Shown: in pieces, positions 1-9,186 of the stretch
How the letters are laid out: every line of letters starts with the position of its first letter
Numbering within the stretch: the stretch's first letter is position 1
Translations under genes and position numbers: made by a program
Origin: Sacculina carcini
Lineage: Eukaryota; Arthropoda; Thecostraca; Sacculinidae
Length of the DNA: 64,000 bases
Reading direction: 5' to 3'
NCBI GenBank assembly: GCA_916048095.2
Contig: OU696585.1
Location: forward strand, 6,359,460-6,423,459
The notes under the pieces: generated by a model
What the model was told of the DNA's origin: nothing
The model's input: the letters and a program-made list of their open reading frames with translations, nothing else
The model's database searches: none

Positions 1-357
1 CGTCCGATTTTCTATACTTTTTTCTCTATTTCTCAGCAACTAAATATCACACATCTAAATAAATAATACCATCATGCTGGCAATTTTGCTTTCTACAACA
101 CGGTATATATTTCCATTTTCCAGAGTGTATTAAAAAGTTACGGCGGTGTGAAGTCAAAATGACAAAGTCAAAAAGGCAAAATTAGCACTGAAAAAAGTTA
201 ATATTTTGGTAAATATTTTGGTCAATACTCCTCATAAACCAGAAATGGCACAGCCAAAAGAGAAGACTGAAATGACGTATAATTATAGGTATCGTTGTAT
301 TTTTCAATAGTTCATTATAGGTGCCGTTCAGACAGAGGTCTTCATGCAGTAATCAGA

Positions 358-371
358 GCGCCACCTAGTGA
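358..371 (-). promoter_or_regulatory. CTCF-like motif in each U2 unit (reference copy)
   Basis: On the minus strand the sequence reads TCACTAGGTGGCGC. Against the well-known CTCF core CCASYAGRKGGCRC this is 13 of 14 positions. The same site starts 344 bp before each U2 gene: 1561, 2765, 3969, 10532, 11735 and so on. It starts 320 bp before in the unit with a 24-bp deletion (38342) and 345 bp before at 39592. A last copy is at 63937-63950. The match is seen directly; binding or insulator function is inference, because short motifs occur by chance and all copies descend from one. Confidence 0.4.
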
Positions 372-601
372 CAACTACTGGAAGCAAAACTCTACCGTCG
401 AGACGTGGCGGCATATCGTCGTTTGATGTTAATTTGCGGTGTTCGTTTGATGTTGATTGAAGTCCCTATTGATTCATTAACTGATTCAATGATTGATATG
501 ATTATCAGCTAGACTTATTTTAGATGCGTGTGCGAGTGTGTAAAAAGTGTATATAGTCATGAAATGCACGAAAGTGGCCATTTGATATACATTTTTCACG
601 T

Positions 602-701
602 TGAGAAGCACATGAAGTCTCAAATTTATATTACTGGGTCAATTGATCAGCTCTAGTTGACCTCATCGTTCAAATAAGTCAGATCCAGATCAAAAATCTG
701 T
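602..701 (+). promoter_or_regulatory. Presumed U2 proximal promoter (reference copy)
   Basis: U2 genes are normally transcribed by RNA polymerase II from a proximal sequence element about 45 to 65 bp before the start, without a TATA box. A PSE would therefore lie around 637-676. TTGACCTCATCGTTCAAAT (658-676) faintly resembles the vertebrate PSE but sits somewhat close to the start. The region is essentially invariant between units, so comparison inside the window gives no footprint. Position is inferred from U2 biology, not from a diagnostic motif. Confidence 0.3.
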
Positions 702-886
702 ATCGCTTCTCGGCCTCAGGCTAAGATCAAAGTGTAGTATCTGTTCTTTTCAGCTTAATATCTGAAACGTCCCCTACATGGGGACCAGTATATTAAACTG
801 ATTTTTGCAGATTGGCGGGGTCACAGGGCTTGCTCTGTTCCTGCCGCGGGTCGACCCGGTATTGCACTACATCCGGGAACGGTCCA
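702..886 (+). ncRNA. U2: U2 snRNA gene 1 (reference copy)
   Basis: U2 snRNA is the spliceosomal RNA that pairs with the intron branch point. The sequence begins ATCGCTTCTCGGCC as in other animal U2 RNAs. The branch-point recognition sequence GTAGTA is at U2 positions 33-38. The stem II region follows, then TATATTAAA, then the Sm site ATTTTTG at 801-807, then stems III and IV, ending GGGAACGGTCCA. The length of 185 nt is close to the usual 187-190. The 3' end is placed by similarity and may be off by a few bases. Two departures from the common animal sequence are a stem I loop reduced to UCA (GCC-UCA-GGC) and a stem IV loop reading AUUGCACUAC where AUUGCAGUAC is usual. I saw no convincing 3' box downstream. 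Confidence 0.96.
801..807 (+). other. Sm-protein binding site of U2 (reference copy)
   Basis: ATTTTTG, U2 positions 100-106, single-stranded between stem II and stem III, where the Sm ring assembles. It follows TATATTAAACTG as in other U2 RNAs. The element inserts upstream of it, so the 3' fragments of split genes still carry it. Confidence 0.85.
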
Positions 887-1904
887 TTTTAACTACTATC
901 AAAACAATTCTGGCACTCAATCCAGTTAATCATTCATTTATAATCGTGTATAATCAATATAATCAAACCTAGGTAACGGGAGCGGGGATCACGCCAGTCG
1001 ATGCACGCCCTCGTCGACTCTCTACGTTGGTCCGACTGGCGGGGTCAATATTCTACCATCTACTCCTCGTAAACCAGCAATAGTAGAGCTATACAAATTA
1101 CACCACTGTGTAGAGAATTTTCTATACTACAAGATAGGCTATATTTTAAATCGAAAAAATTTCAAAATTCCAATCTACATTACAAATTTAATTTAACTCC
1201 ACGCGTCCGATTTTCTATACTTTTTTCTCTATTTCTCAGCAACTAAATATCACACATCTAAATAAATAATACCATCATGCTGGCAATTTTGCTTTCTACA
1301 ACACGGTATATATTTCCATTTTCCAGAGTGTATTAAAAAGTTACGGCGGTGTGAAGTCAAAATGACAAAGTCAAAAAGGCAAAATTAGCACTGAAAAAAG
1401 TTAATATTTTGGTAAATATTTTGGTCAATACTCCTCATAAACCAGAAATGGCACAGCCAAAAGAGAAGACTGAAATGACGTATAATTATAGGTATCGTTG
1501 TATTTTTCAATAGTTCATTATAGGTGCCGTTCAGACAGAGGTCTTCATGCAGTAATCAGAGCGCCACCTAGTGACAACTACTGGAAGCAGAACTCGACCG
1601 TCGAGACGTGGCGGCATATCGTCGTTTGATGTTAATTTGCGGTGTTCGTTTGATGTTGATTGAAGTCCCTATTGATTCATTAACTGATTCAATGATTGAT
1701 ATGATTATCAGCTAGACTTATTTTAGATGCGTGTGCAAGTGTGTAAAAAGTGTATATAGTCATGAAATGCACGAAAGTGGCCATTTGATATACATTTTTC
1801 ACGTTGAGAAGCACATGAAGTCTCAAATTTATATTACTGGGTCAATTGATCAGCTCTAGTTGACCTCATCGTTCAAATAAGTCAGATCCAGATCAAAAAT
1901 CTGT
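887..1904 (+). repeat. U2 spacer (reference full spacer; A tail, B flank)
   Basis: 1018 bp of AT-rich, non-coding spacer. In order it holds a 73-bp GC-rich island similar to the retrotransposon ORF (972-1044); a 21-bp sequence at 1061-1081 that recurs with two mismatches at 1429-1449; the tail TTTAATTTAAC; the 5-A run; the CTCF-like site (1561-1574); CGACC and GCAAG markers; and the U2 promoter. No other gene is visible. Confidence 0.9.
972..1044 (+). other. 73-bp spacer island similar to the retrotransposon ORF (reference copy)
   Basis: This GC-rich block aligns without gaps to 5460-5532 inside the element ORF, with 62 of 73 bases identical. In the element frame it reads VTGAGITPVDARPRRL followed by STLVRLAG, against VPGAGLTSVDARPRRL and STFVRLAG in the element at 4324. 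Seven of the eleven differences are synonymous and the other four are conservative or moderate changes. It begins 86 bp after the 3' end of each U2 gene in every spacer. It looks like a fragment of a related, older element fixed in the spacer. A retained function is possible but not shown. Confidence 0.8.
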
Positions 1905-2089
1905 ATCGCTTCTCGGCCTCAGGCTAAGATCAAAGTGTAGTATCTGTTCTTTTCAGCTTAATATCTGAAACGTCCCCTACATGGGGACCAGTATATTAAA
2001 CTGATTTTTGCAGATTGGCGGGGTCACAGGGCTTGCTCTGTTCCTGCCGCGGGTCGACCCGGTATTGCACTACATCCGGGAACGGTCCA
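1905..2089 (+). ncRNA. U2: U2 snRNA gene 2
   Basis: Uninterrupted copy, 185 nt, with no difference from the reference copy that I could find. It lies in the first B-type unit. Confidence 0.95.
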
Positions 2090-3108
2090 TTTTAACTACT
2101 ATCAAAACAATTCTGGCACTCAATCCAGTTAATCATTCATTTATAATCGTGTATAATCAATATAATCAAACCTAGGTAACGGGAGCGGGGATCACGCCAG
2201 TCGATGCACGCCCTCGTCGACTCTCTACGTTGGTCCGACTGGCGGGGTCAATATTCTACCATCTACTCCTCGTAAACCAGCAATAGTAGAGCTATACAAA
2301 TTACACCACTGTGTAGAGAATTTTCTATACTACAAGATAGGCTATATTTTAAATCGAAAAAATTTCAAAATTCCAATCTACATTACAAATTGTATTTAAA
2401 CTCCACGCGTCCGATTTTCTATACTTTTTTCTCTATTTCTCAGCAACTAAATATCACACATCTAAATAAATAATACCATCATGCTGGCAATTTTGCTTTC
2501 TACAACACGGTATATATTTCCATTTTCCAGAGTGTATTAAAAAGTTACGGCGGTGTGAAGTCAAAATGACAAAGTCAAAAAGGCAAAATTAGCACTGAAA
2601 AAAGTTAATATTTTGGTAAATATTTTGGTCAATACTCCTCATAAACCAGAAATGGCACAGCCAAAAGAGAAGACTGAAATGACGTATAATTATAGGTATC
2701 GTTGTATTTTTCAATAGTTCATTATAGGTGCCGTTCAGACAGAGGTCTTCATGCAGTAATCAGAGCGCCACCTAGTGACAACTACTGGAAGCAGAACTCG
2801 ACCGTCGAGACGTGGCGGCATATCGTCGTTTGATGTTAATTTGCGGTGTTCGTTTGATGTTGATTGAAGTCCCTATTGATTCATTAACTGATTCAATGAT
2901 TGATATGATTATCAGCTAGACTTATTTTAGATGCGTGTGCAAGTGTGTAAAAAGTGTATATAGTCATGAAATGCACGAAAGTGGCCATTTGATATACATT
3001 TTTCACGTTGAGAAGCACATGAAGTCTCAAATTTATATTACTGGGTCAATTGATCAGCTCTAGTTGACCTCATCGTTCAAATAAGTCAGATCCAGATCAA
3101 AAATCTGT
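2090..3108 (+). repeat. U2 spacer, haplotype B
   Basis: 1019 bp. Markers are TTGTATTT tail, 5 A, CGACC and GCAAG, so it is pure B. Element-like island at 2175-2247 and CTCF-like site at 2765-2778. Confidence 0.9.
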
Positions 3109-3293
3109 ATCGCTTCTCGGCCTCAGGCTAAGATCAAAGTGTAGTATCTGTTCTTTTCAGCTTAATATCTGAAACGTCCCCTACATGGGGACCAGTATAT
3201 TAAACTGATTTTTGCAGATTGGCGGGGTCACAGGGCTTGCTCTGTTCCTGCCGCGGGTCGACCCGGTATTGCACTACATCCGGGAACGGTCCA
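3109..3293 (+). ncRNA. U2: U2 snRNA gene 3
   Basis: Uninterrupted copy with intact GTAGTA and Sm site. It is the last intact gene before the insertion at 4324. Confidence 0.95.
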
Positions 3294-4312
3294 TTTTAAC
3301 TACTATCAAAACAATTCTGGCACTCAATCCAGTTAATCATTCATTTATAATCGTGTATAATCAATATAATCAAACCTAGGTAACGGGAGCGGGGATCACG
3401 CCAGTCGATGCACGCCCTCGTCGACTCTCTACGTTGGTCCGACTGGCGGGGTCAATATTCTACCATCTACTCCTCGTAAACCAGCAATAGTAGAGCTATA
3501 CAAATTACACCACTGTGTAGAGAATTTTCTATACTACAAGATAGGCTATATTTTAAATCGAAAAAATTTCAAAATTCCAATCTACATTACAAATTGTATT
3601 TAAACTCCACGCGTCCGATTTTCTATACTTTTTTCTCTATTTCTCAGCAACTAAATATCACACATCTAAATAAATAATACCATCATGCTGGCAATTTTGC
3701 TTTCTACAACACGGTATATATTTCCATTTTCCAGAGTGTATTAAAAAGTTACGGCGGTGTGAAGTCAAAATGACAAAGTCAAAAAGGCAAAATTAGCACT
3801 GAAAAAAGTTAATATTTTGGTAAATATTTTGGTCAATACTCCTCATAAACCAGAAATGGCACAGCCAAAAGAGAAGACTGAAATGACGTATAATTATAGG
3901 TATCGTTGTATTTTTCAATAGTTCATTATAGGTGCCGTTCAGACAGAGGTCTTCATGCAGTAATCAGAGCGCCACCTAGTGACAACTACTGGAAGCAGAA
4001 CTCGACCGTCGAGACGTGGCGGCATATCGTCGTTTGATGTTAATTTGCGGTGTTCGTTTGATGTTGATTGAAGTCCCTATTGATTCATTAACTGATTCAA
4101 TGATTGATATGATTATCAGCTAGACTTATTTTAGATGCGTGTGCAAGTGTGTAAAAAGTGTATATAGTCATGAAATGCACGAAAGTGGCCATTTGATATA
4201 CATTTTTCACGTTGAGAAGCACATGAAGTCTCAAATTTATATTACTGGGTCAATTGATCAGCTCTAGTTGACCTCATCGTTCAAATAAGTCAGATCCAGA
4301 TCAAAAATCTGT
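3294..4312 (+). repeat. U2 spacer, haplotype B
   Basis: 1019 bp, pure B markers. It supplies the U2 promoter that lies upstream of the element at 4324. Confidence 0.9.
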
Positions 4313-4323
4313 ATCGCTTCTCG
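4313..4323 (+). pseudogene. U2 5' stub, 11 nt, at insertion 1
   Basis: Only ATCGCTTCTCG remains. U2 positions 12-36 are absent, so this insertion removed 25 nt of target upstream of the cleavage point, unlike most others in the window. Confidence 0.9.
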
Positions 4324-4623
4324 CTTTTTCTGTTGTACTCTATTCTCACTTCTTTGCTGTCTGCTCTCGCTTCTTTTTTGCTCTCTACTCTCACTTCTCT
4401 TGTCTCCTGCTACTCTACCTCTCTCTTCGCTCCTCGCTCCTCTACCTCTCTCTTCGCTCCTCGCTCCTCTACTCCTCTCTCTTCGCTCCTCGCTCCTCTA
4501 CTCCTCGCTACTCTTTTACGCTTCCACTACACTGAACCCTGGCCGGAGGTGGGAGGCGGTGTTTTGTGGCTGTGATCGGCGTCTGTGTTTGTGTGTTTGG
4601 CTGTGATCGGTGTGTGTATCGTG
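4324..4623 (+). other. 5' UTR of element 1, pyrimidine-rich, truncated
   Basis: A C/T-rich leader of short imperfect repeats (CTCTACTCTCACTTC and TTCGCTCCTCGCTCC types), then a G/T-rich stretch up to the start codon. There is no ATG before 4624. An in-frame TGA at 4573-4575 closes the frame upstream, so the ORF cannot start earlier than this with an ATG. Confidence 0.8.
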
Positions 4624-7600
4624 ATGTCGGCCAACACGCCACTTGTGGCACATCAATCCACAACCCTGGACGCCGACGGCGATGTTTTGCGCGTCTTCCT
4701 GCCGCTGCCGGACGTGACAGCCTGCCCATACGAAGACTGCGGCGCCACGTACGCCATCACCCGACGTGGTGGCTACACGCAGGTACGTGCCAGCATCCTG
4801 CGCCATCTGGAGGCGGCCCACGCCGATGTGCGCACATCAGTGTACATGTGCAGGCGGTGCCGACAACCGATGGGCGTGCGACCGTCGACCCATCGGTGTC
4901 GCCAGCAAACACCCCCGGCAGAGGCGCACACAGCGGTGCTGGCGCCCAGTTTTACCTGCCGGCACTGTCACCAGCGCTTCACAAATTCTCGAGCGCTGGT
5001 CAACCACACAAACGTGTGCCGGCGCCAGCAGTCAACAGGAGCAAACCGGCGACAGCGACCGTCGGATCCACAGCAGCAACAGAGGAGGCGGCCAACACAC
5101 CAGCGGCAGACCAATGGCGAGAGACACACACCACCCTCACACTCACAATCACCACAATCAGAAACACCACCTCCGAGTCCACCAACACCACCACCTCACG
5201 TAATGTCCCCACGCCCACCACTCCTTCCCACACCACCACTCCTTCGCACACCACCGCTTCTTCCCACACCACTGCTTCTTCCCACTCTAGCACTCCCACT
5301 ATCACCTCTTCGTTCAAATCAAATCTCTTTTTCATACACACCATCTCCGCTCACACCCCGCATTCCAACCTTCACATCACCTACCACGCCAACACCCACT
5401 CACACATACACCGTATCTCCTCCCACATCCCCACCTACCACCTACACTACTCTCGCCATGGTACCGGGGGCGGGGCTCACGTCAGTCGACGCGCGACCTC
5501 GTCGACTATCAACGTTTGTACGACTGGCGGGGGGTGTGCGGGAGCGGCCAACTGCAAGCGACACTGCCACGAGACCAGCACCGTCCGTCTCGCCGCCGCG
5601 CGGTCGCTGGACAGCAGCCGACCCCGCTGCACCGCCAGCGTCACCGCGGTCATACCTGGCGGCACTCATCGGGTCAATCTCCCCCTCGCCCCCGCCGCGC
5701 CCGCCGCGACTGCCGTCTTCATCTCCACCATCATCATCACCTTCGTCATCATCGTCATCCTCTTCGCCATCATCACCACGACCATCATCGTCGCAATCGT
5801 CCTCGTCATCGTCGTCATCTTCTTCCTCACCAGCATTACATATACGATCTCAACATTCTCCATCAACACCACCAGCACGTACACATCACCACACGTCGCC
5901 GGCAAACAATGTCGGCAACGCTCCGCGTGCTTCCGGCGTGCCATCGTCGAGACCGGCGCGCCGGCAGAAACGACAACCACAACAGGTGAGCACTGCCAGG
6001 GGGAGTCAGTCGCAGCAGCGAGCGTCGGTGCCGCCCACACACAGACCACACAACAACCACCACACAAGAAACACCACAAACAGACCACACAACAACCACC
6101 ACACAAGAAGCACCACAAACATGCACACGAACACACTCCCTCGCACGTCCACGCCCTCATCACACTCAACACTGACACCCAACAACACCCGACAACACAC
6201 ATTCATTACACCCAACAGGTATGCGCTGCTGTCTCAATCTGATGACAACAGTGCATCACCATCAGTCTCACAACAAAACCACACAAGCCAAATCACTTCA
6301 CCAGGGCGGCGCCGGGTTGTTGGAGAGCAGTCAAATGGACCCACACACCAACACCGAAACAATCACACATCACTACAGAACACGCTCACCCAGTTCCACG
6401 AACCACTCACACAAATAAACTGTAACACACCATTCTGCATACTTGACATACTCATTAACACACTCACACAGCAAGCACGGGACCTCAGCGGCCTCAACAC
6501 ACGACACCAAAACCACCCAAGACAAAACACGAACACCCACACAAACAATCATACACACACGCACACCGCACAATTCAGCCACCACACAGAACACCACGAC
6601 CACAGACAGATGTGGCGCAGCCCACCATATGATCCGGTAGTTGCAGCGAAAATTCAACGCGACTACCGGACCGGCAAGGCTGTCGTTTACAGACAGCTGG
6701 TGGGTGAGACAACACCACCATGTGACATTGAGCCCTTGGTGGTAGGCAGGCATTTCTGTGGCGAGACTGCCTCGTCGCCGAGATGGTCTGACCGCCCAAC
6801 GTCCGTGCCAGACATTACACCTACACCAGCAACCACACTATCACAACCCATCACAACCGCTGAGATCCAGCGCAGAATAAACAACACACAAAACACAACA
6901 CCGGGTCCAGATGGGTTGAGGTATTCAGACTGGAAACGCCTCGATCCTGACTGCTCAATCCTCACAGCCATGTTCAATGCATGCCGACTGACTGGGAGGA
7001 CTCCCACCGCGTGGAAGTCTTCTCGAACCATCCTTCTACACAAGGGTGGTGACCCCCAAGAGCTGAAGAGCTGGCGACCGATCGCTCTTGGCAACACAAT
7101 CGCCAAGCTCTACGCGGGTATTTGGGCCGATCGCCTCTCACACTGGGCTGAAACACACAACATCCTCACACACTCACAAAAAGGTTTCCGTCCCTTCGAT
7201 GGCGTGCTGGAACACAACTTTGTGGTACAGTCTGCCATCGCCAGGGCTCGGAAATCCAACACATCGACACACATCACGTTTATTGACATAAAAAACGCAT
7301 TCGGCTCTGTATCACACGCACTCCTGTGGGAGACACTCAGCTTGCTGGGTGTCCCCACAGACACACTTTCAATCATCACAGACATATACACCAACAGCAC
7401 CACAACATTCACCACACAACGAGGTGTATCGGCTCCCATCCCACAAATTGGAGGTGTCAGACAGGGATGTCCGCTCAGTGGTATTCTCTTTGCCTTCGCA
7501 ATGGAGCCACTGCTGCGGAGCTTGACCGAGGCAGGCGTTGAACATCTCGCCTTTGCTGATGACGTCGCCCTCATCTGTCACAGCGAGTCTCAGCTCTCTC

Positions 7601-9186
7601 TGGCACTGTCTCAGGTGCACGATATCTGCGCGTGGGCTGGTCTCTCCATCAATGCCAGCAAATGCGCAGTATTGTCACCTGTCGCGCCTCTCAGCACTCC
7701 AGCTGTCCTCAATGGCGTGCCTCTGCCCTCACTCGAGGCGGAGGGGCAGTACAGGTACCTGGGGAGACCGACTGGCAGGTCTTTCCTGCACGCCGACATG
7801 GATCAGCTCATGTCCGATGTTCGCCGCAAATCTAATCTTATTCTGCATTCTGCTCTTGCCCCCTGGCAAAAACTTGACTCCCTTCGCTCTTTTATCACTC
7901 CTATTCTCACTCACCCTCTTCGTCTAGGCCTCCTCACTAAAACAAGCCTTAGCCGACTACAACGAGAAATCGTGTGGAAGGTGAAGGGCTTGCTCAATCT
8001 ACCGTCTCGCTCTACTCTTCACTATCTTTTCTCTCCTACTTCTTGTGGCGGCATTGGGCTGAGTGATCTGTGTCAAGAGGCGGACATCTTGCTTGTTTCG
8101 TCATCGCTGCAGCTATTGCACTGCAAAGACGCTCGTGTAGCGACCCTGGCACTCGATCAGTTGCGGCGTGTCGTTGCCGGCAGGGTGCAGTCGGAGCCCA
8201 CCACACAGCAGCTGGTGGACTACCTCAACGGGTGCCGAATGCGTCAAGGAGGCGGCTACGCCACGCGCACGTCGCGCACGCGAGTCGCCTTCAGGACCAT
8301 TATGGCCAGATCGGCTCTCCGTTGGGGACCTACTGCGGACGGTGTACCCGCACTGTTCCTCAACGGCAAGGAGGTGTCTCCGCGCAAGTCATCTGCGATC
8401 ATCCGAGATGAAGTGCGCAAATGGCGGCAGGCGAAGCTGGTTGGGCTGCCGCACCAGGGCAAAGTGATGTCCAGTGTGGCGGAGCAGCCAGTTAGCTCGC
8501 ACTACACCTACAACGGTAGTTTCACGCGGTTTGCCGAGTGGCGCTTTGTGCACCGGGCCCGTCTGGGTCTAGTGCCACTCAATGGCTACTCCCGTGGAGC
8601 GCAGGCAGTCAATACCAGCTGCCGCCGTTGTGGGTACGCCAATGAGACCCTCCCGCACGTGCTCACACACTGTCGTGTGCACAGCGCCGCACAGCAACAC
8701 AGGCACAATGCTATTCTGGCACGCCTGGTGCGCGCGCTGCCGGCTGCTGATCGGACAGGTGGAAACACTCGCGTCAACCAACGCGTTCCTGGCAGCACGT
8801 CGACACTACGGCCTGACCTCATCGTCACTCGAGGCAACCAGGTCGTAATTGTCGACGTCACAGTGGCGTTTGAGAACGGCTGTCAGGCATTCCAGTCAGC
8901 AGCTGATGAAAAGGTCGCCAAATACGCGGAGTTGGCGGCCGAAATACGGTCCCGGGGCAAGCAGGTGGATCTGCTAGCCTTTGTTGTGGGCTCGCTCGGC
9001 ACCTGGTGGAAAGGTAACGAGCGTGTCCTGGGCCGCCTGCACATCAGTCGTCGCTACAGCCGACTCATGCGACGGCTGATGGTGTCGGAGACGCTGCGGT
9101 GGTCACGTGACGTGTATGTCGAACATGTCACGGGCCATCGGCAGTACGCGGAGCCCGCTCCCAGAGCGGACACATATCTTCTCTAA
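4624..9186 (+). CDS. Retrotransposon protein: zinc fingers, reverse transcriptase, CCHC, restriction-like endonuclease (1520 aa)
   Basis: The single protein would bind and nick the U2 gene and copy element RNA into the nick. The start is the first ATG after an in-frame stop at 4573; an upstream GTG at 4585 would add 13 residues but is unlikely in a eukaryote. Domains: three zinc fingers, C34/C39/H61/H66, C76/C79/H90/C92 and C112/C115/H128/C132, presumably for target DNA. Then about 450 residues of low-complexity Pro/Ser/Thr/His linker with a serine run near 366-403. Then RT with TPGPDG (759-764), motif A FIDIKNAFGSV with catalytic D888, motif B GVRQGCPLSG, and FADD (977-980). Then CCHC C1333/C1336/H1345/C1350. 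Then endonuclease RPD...D with D1398 and D1411, plus K1430/K1433/Y1434. Motif A has AFGSV where AFDSV is common. No RNase H or protease domain is visible. All catalytic residues are present, so it may be active. Confidence 0.93.
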   Translation: MSANTPLVAHQSTTLDADGDVLRVFLPLPDVTACPYEDCGATYAITRRGGYTQVRASILRHLEAAHADVRTSVYMCRRCRQPMGVRPSTHRCRQQTPPAEAHTAVLAPSFTCRHCHQRFTNSRALVNHTNVCRRQQSTGANRRQRPSDPQQQQRRRPTHQRQTNGERHTPPSHSQSPQSETPPPSPPTPPPHVMSPRPPLLPTPPLLRTPPLLPTPLLLPTLALPLSPLRSNQISFSYTPSPLTPRIPTFTSPTTPTPTHTYTVSPPTSPPTTYTTLAMVPGAGLTSVDARPRRLSTFVRLAGGVRERPTASDTATRPAPSVSPPRGRWTAADPAAPPASPRSYLAALIGSISPSPPPRPPRLPSSSPPSSSPSSSSSSSSPSSPRPSSSQSSSSSSSSSSSPALHIRSQHSPSTPPARTHHHTSPANNVGNAPRASGVPSSRPARRQKRQPQQVSTARGSQSQQRASVPPTHRPHNNHHTRNTTNRPHNNHHTRSTTNMHTNTLPRTSTPSSHSTLTPNNTRQHTFITPNRYALLSQSDDNSASPSVSQQNHTSQITSPGRRRVVGEQSNGPTHQHRNNHTSLQNTLTQFHEPLTQINCNTPFCILDILINTLTQQARDLSGLNTRHQNHPRQNTNTHTNNHTHTHTAQFSHHTEHHDHRQMWRSPPYDPVVAAKIQRDYRTGKAVVYRQLVGETTPPCDIEPLVVGRHFCGETASSPRWSDRPTSVPDITPTPATTLSQPITTAEIQRRINNTQNTTPGPDGLRYSDWKRLDPDCSILTAMFNACRLTGRTPTAWKSSRTILLHKGGDPQELKSWRPIALGNTIAKLYAGIWADRLSHWAETHNILTHSQKGFRPFDGVLEHNFVVQSAIARARKSNTSTHITFIDIKNAFGSVSHALLWETLSLLGVPTDTLSIITDIYTNSTTTFTTQRGVSAPIPQIGGVRQGCPLSGILFAFAMEPLLRSLTEAGVEHLAFADDVALICHSESQLSLALSQVHDICAWAGLSINASKCAVLSPVAPLSTPAVLNGVPLPSLEAEGQYRYLGRPTGRSFLHADMDQLMSDVRRKSNLILHSALAPWQKLDSLRSFITPILTHPLRLGLLTKTSLSRLQREIVWKVKGLLNLPSRSTLHYLFSPTSCGGIGLSDLCQEADILLVSSSLQLLHCKDARVATLALDQLRRVVAGRVQSEPTTQQLVDYLNGCRMRQGGGYATRTSRTRVAFRTIMARSALRWGPTADGVPALFLNGKEVSPRKSSAIIRDEVRKWRQAKLVGLPHQGKVMSSVAEQPVSSHYTYNGSFTRFAEWRFVHRARLGLVPLNGYSRGAQAVNTSCRRCGYANETLPHVLTHCRVHSAAQQHRHNAILARLVRALPAADRTGGNTRVNQRVPGSTSTLRPDLIVTRGNQVVIVDVTVAFENGCQAFQSAADEKVAKYAELAAEIRSRGKQVDLLAFVVGSLGTWWKGNERVLGRLHISRRYSRLMRRLMVSETLRWSRDVYVEHVTGHRQYAEPAPRADTYLL

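Larger units (their letters stand above)
1..701 (+). repeat. U2 spacer, partial, haplotype A (reference 5' flank)
   Basis: AT-rich upstream flank of the first U2 gene; the window opens inside the spacer. It shows 5 A, CTACC and GCGAG. No open reading frame is supported. It holds the CTCF-like site at 358-371, one arm of an internal spacer repeat (226-246), a direct repeat CGTTTGATGTT around 420-455, and the presumed promoter just before 702. Confidence 0.9.

Noticed and set aside
887-930. snRNA 3' box downstream of U2
   Set aside because: TATCAAAACAATTCTGG lies at a suitable distance but does not match the known consensus well enough to call.
4585-4623. Extending the retrotransposon protein to 1533 residues from position 4585 (and 23285, 29984, 41549)
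   Set aside because: The codon is GTG, not ATG. In a eukaryote the first ATG, 39 nt later, is the better start.
5983-6225. Splice-donor-like CAG|GTGAGC (5985) and CAG|GTATGC (6218) within the ORF
   Set aside because: The frame is open across both, all copies keep it, and no matching acceptor pattern stands out. They are probably chance matches.
4566-6242. A 558-codon open frame overlapping the retrotransposon ORF in another frame, repeated in the full-length copies
   Set aside because: It opens with GTG and contains no ATG at all. Its His/Thr-rich and Ile/Val-rich stretches are frame-shifted readings of the low-complexity linker and serine codons. Composition explains the lack of stops.
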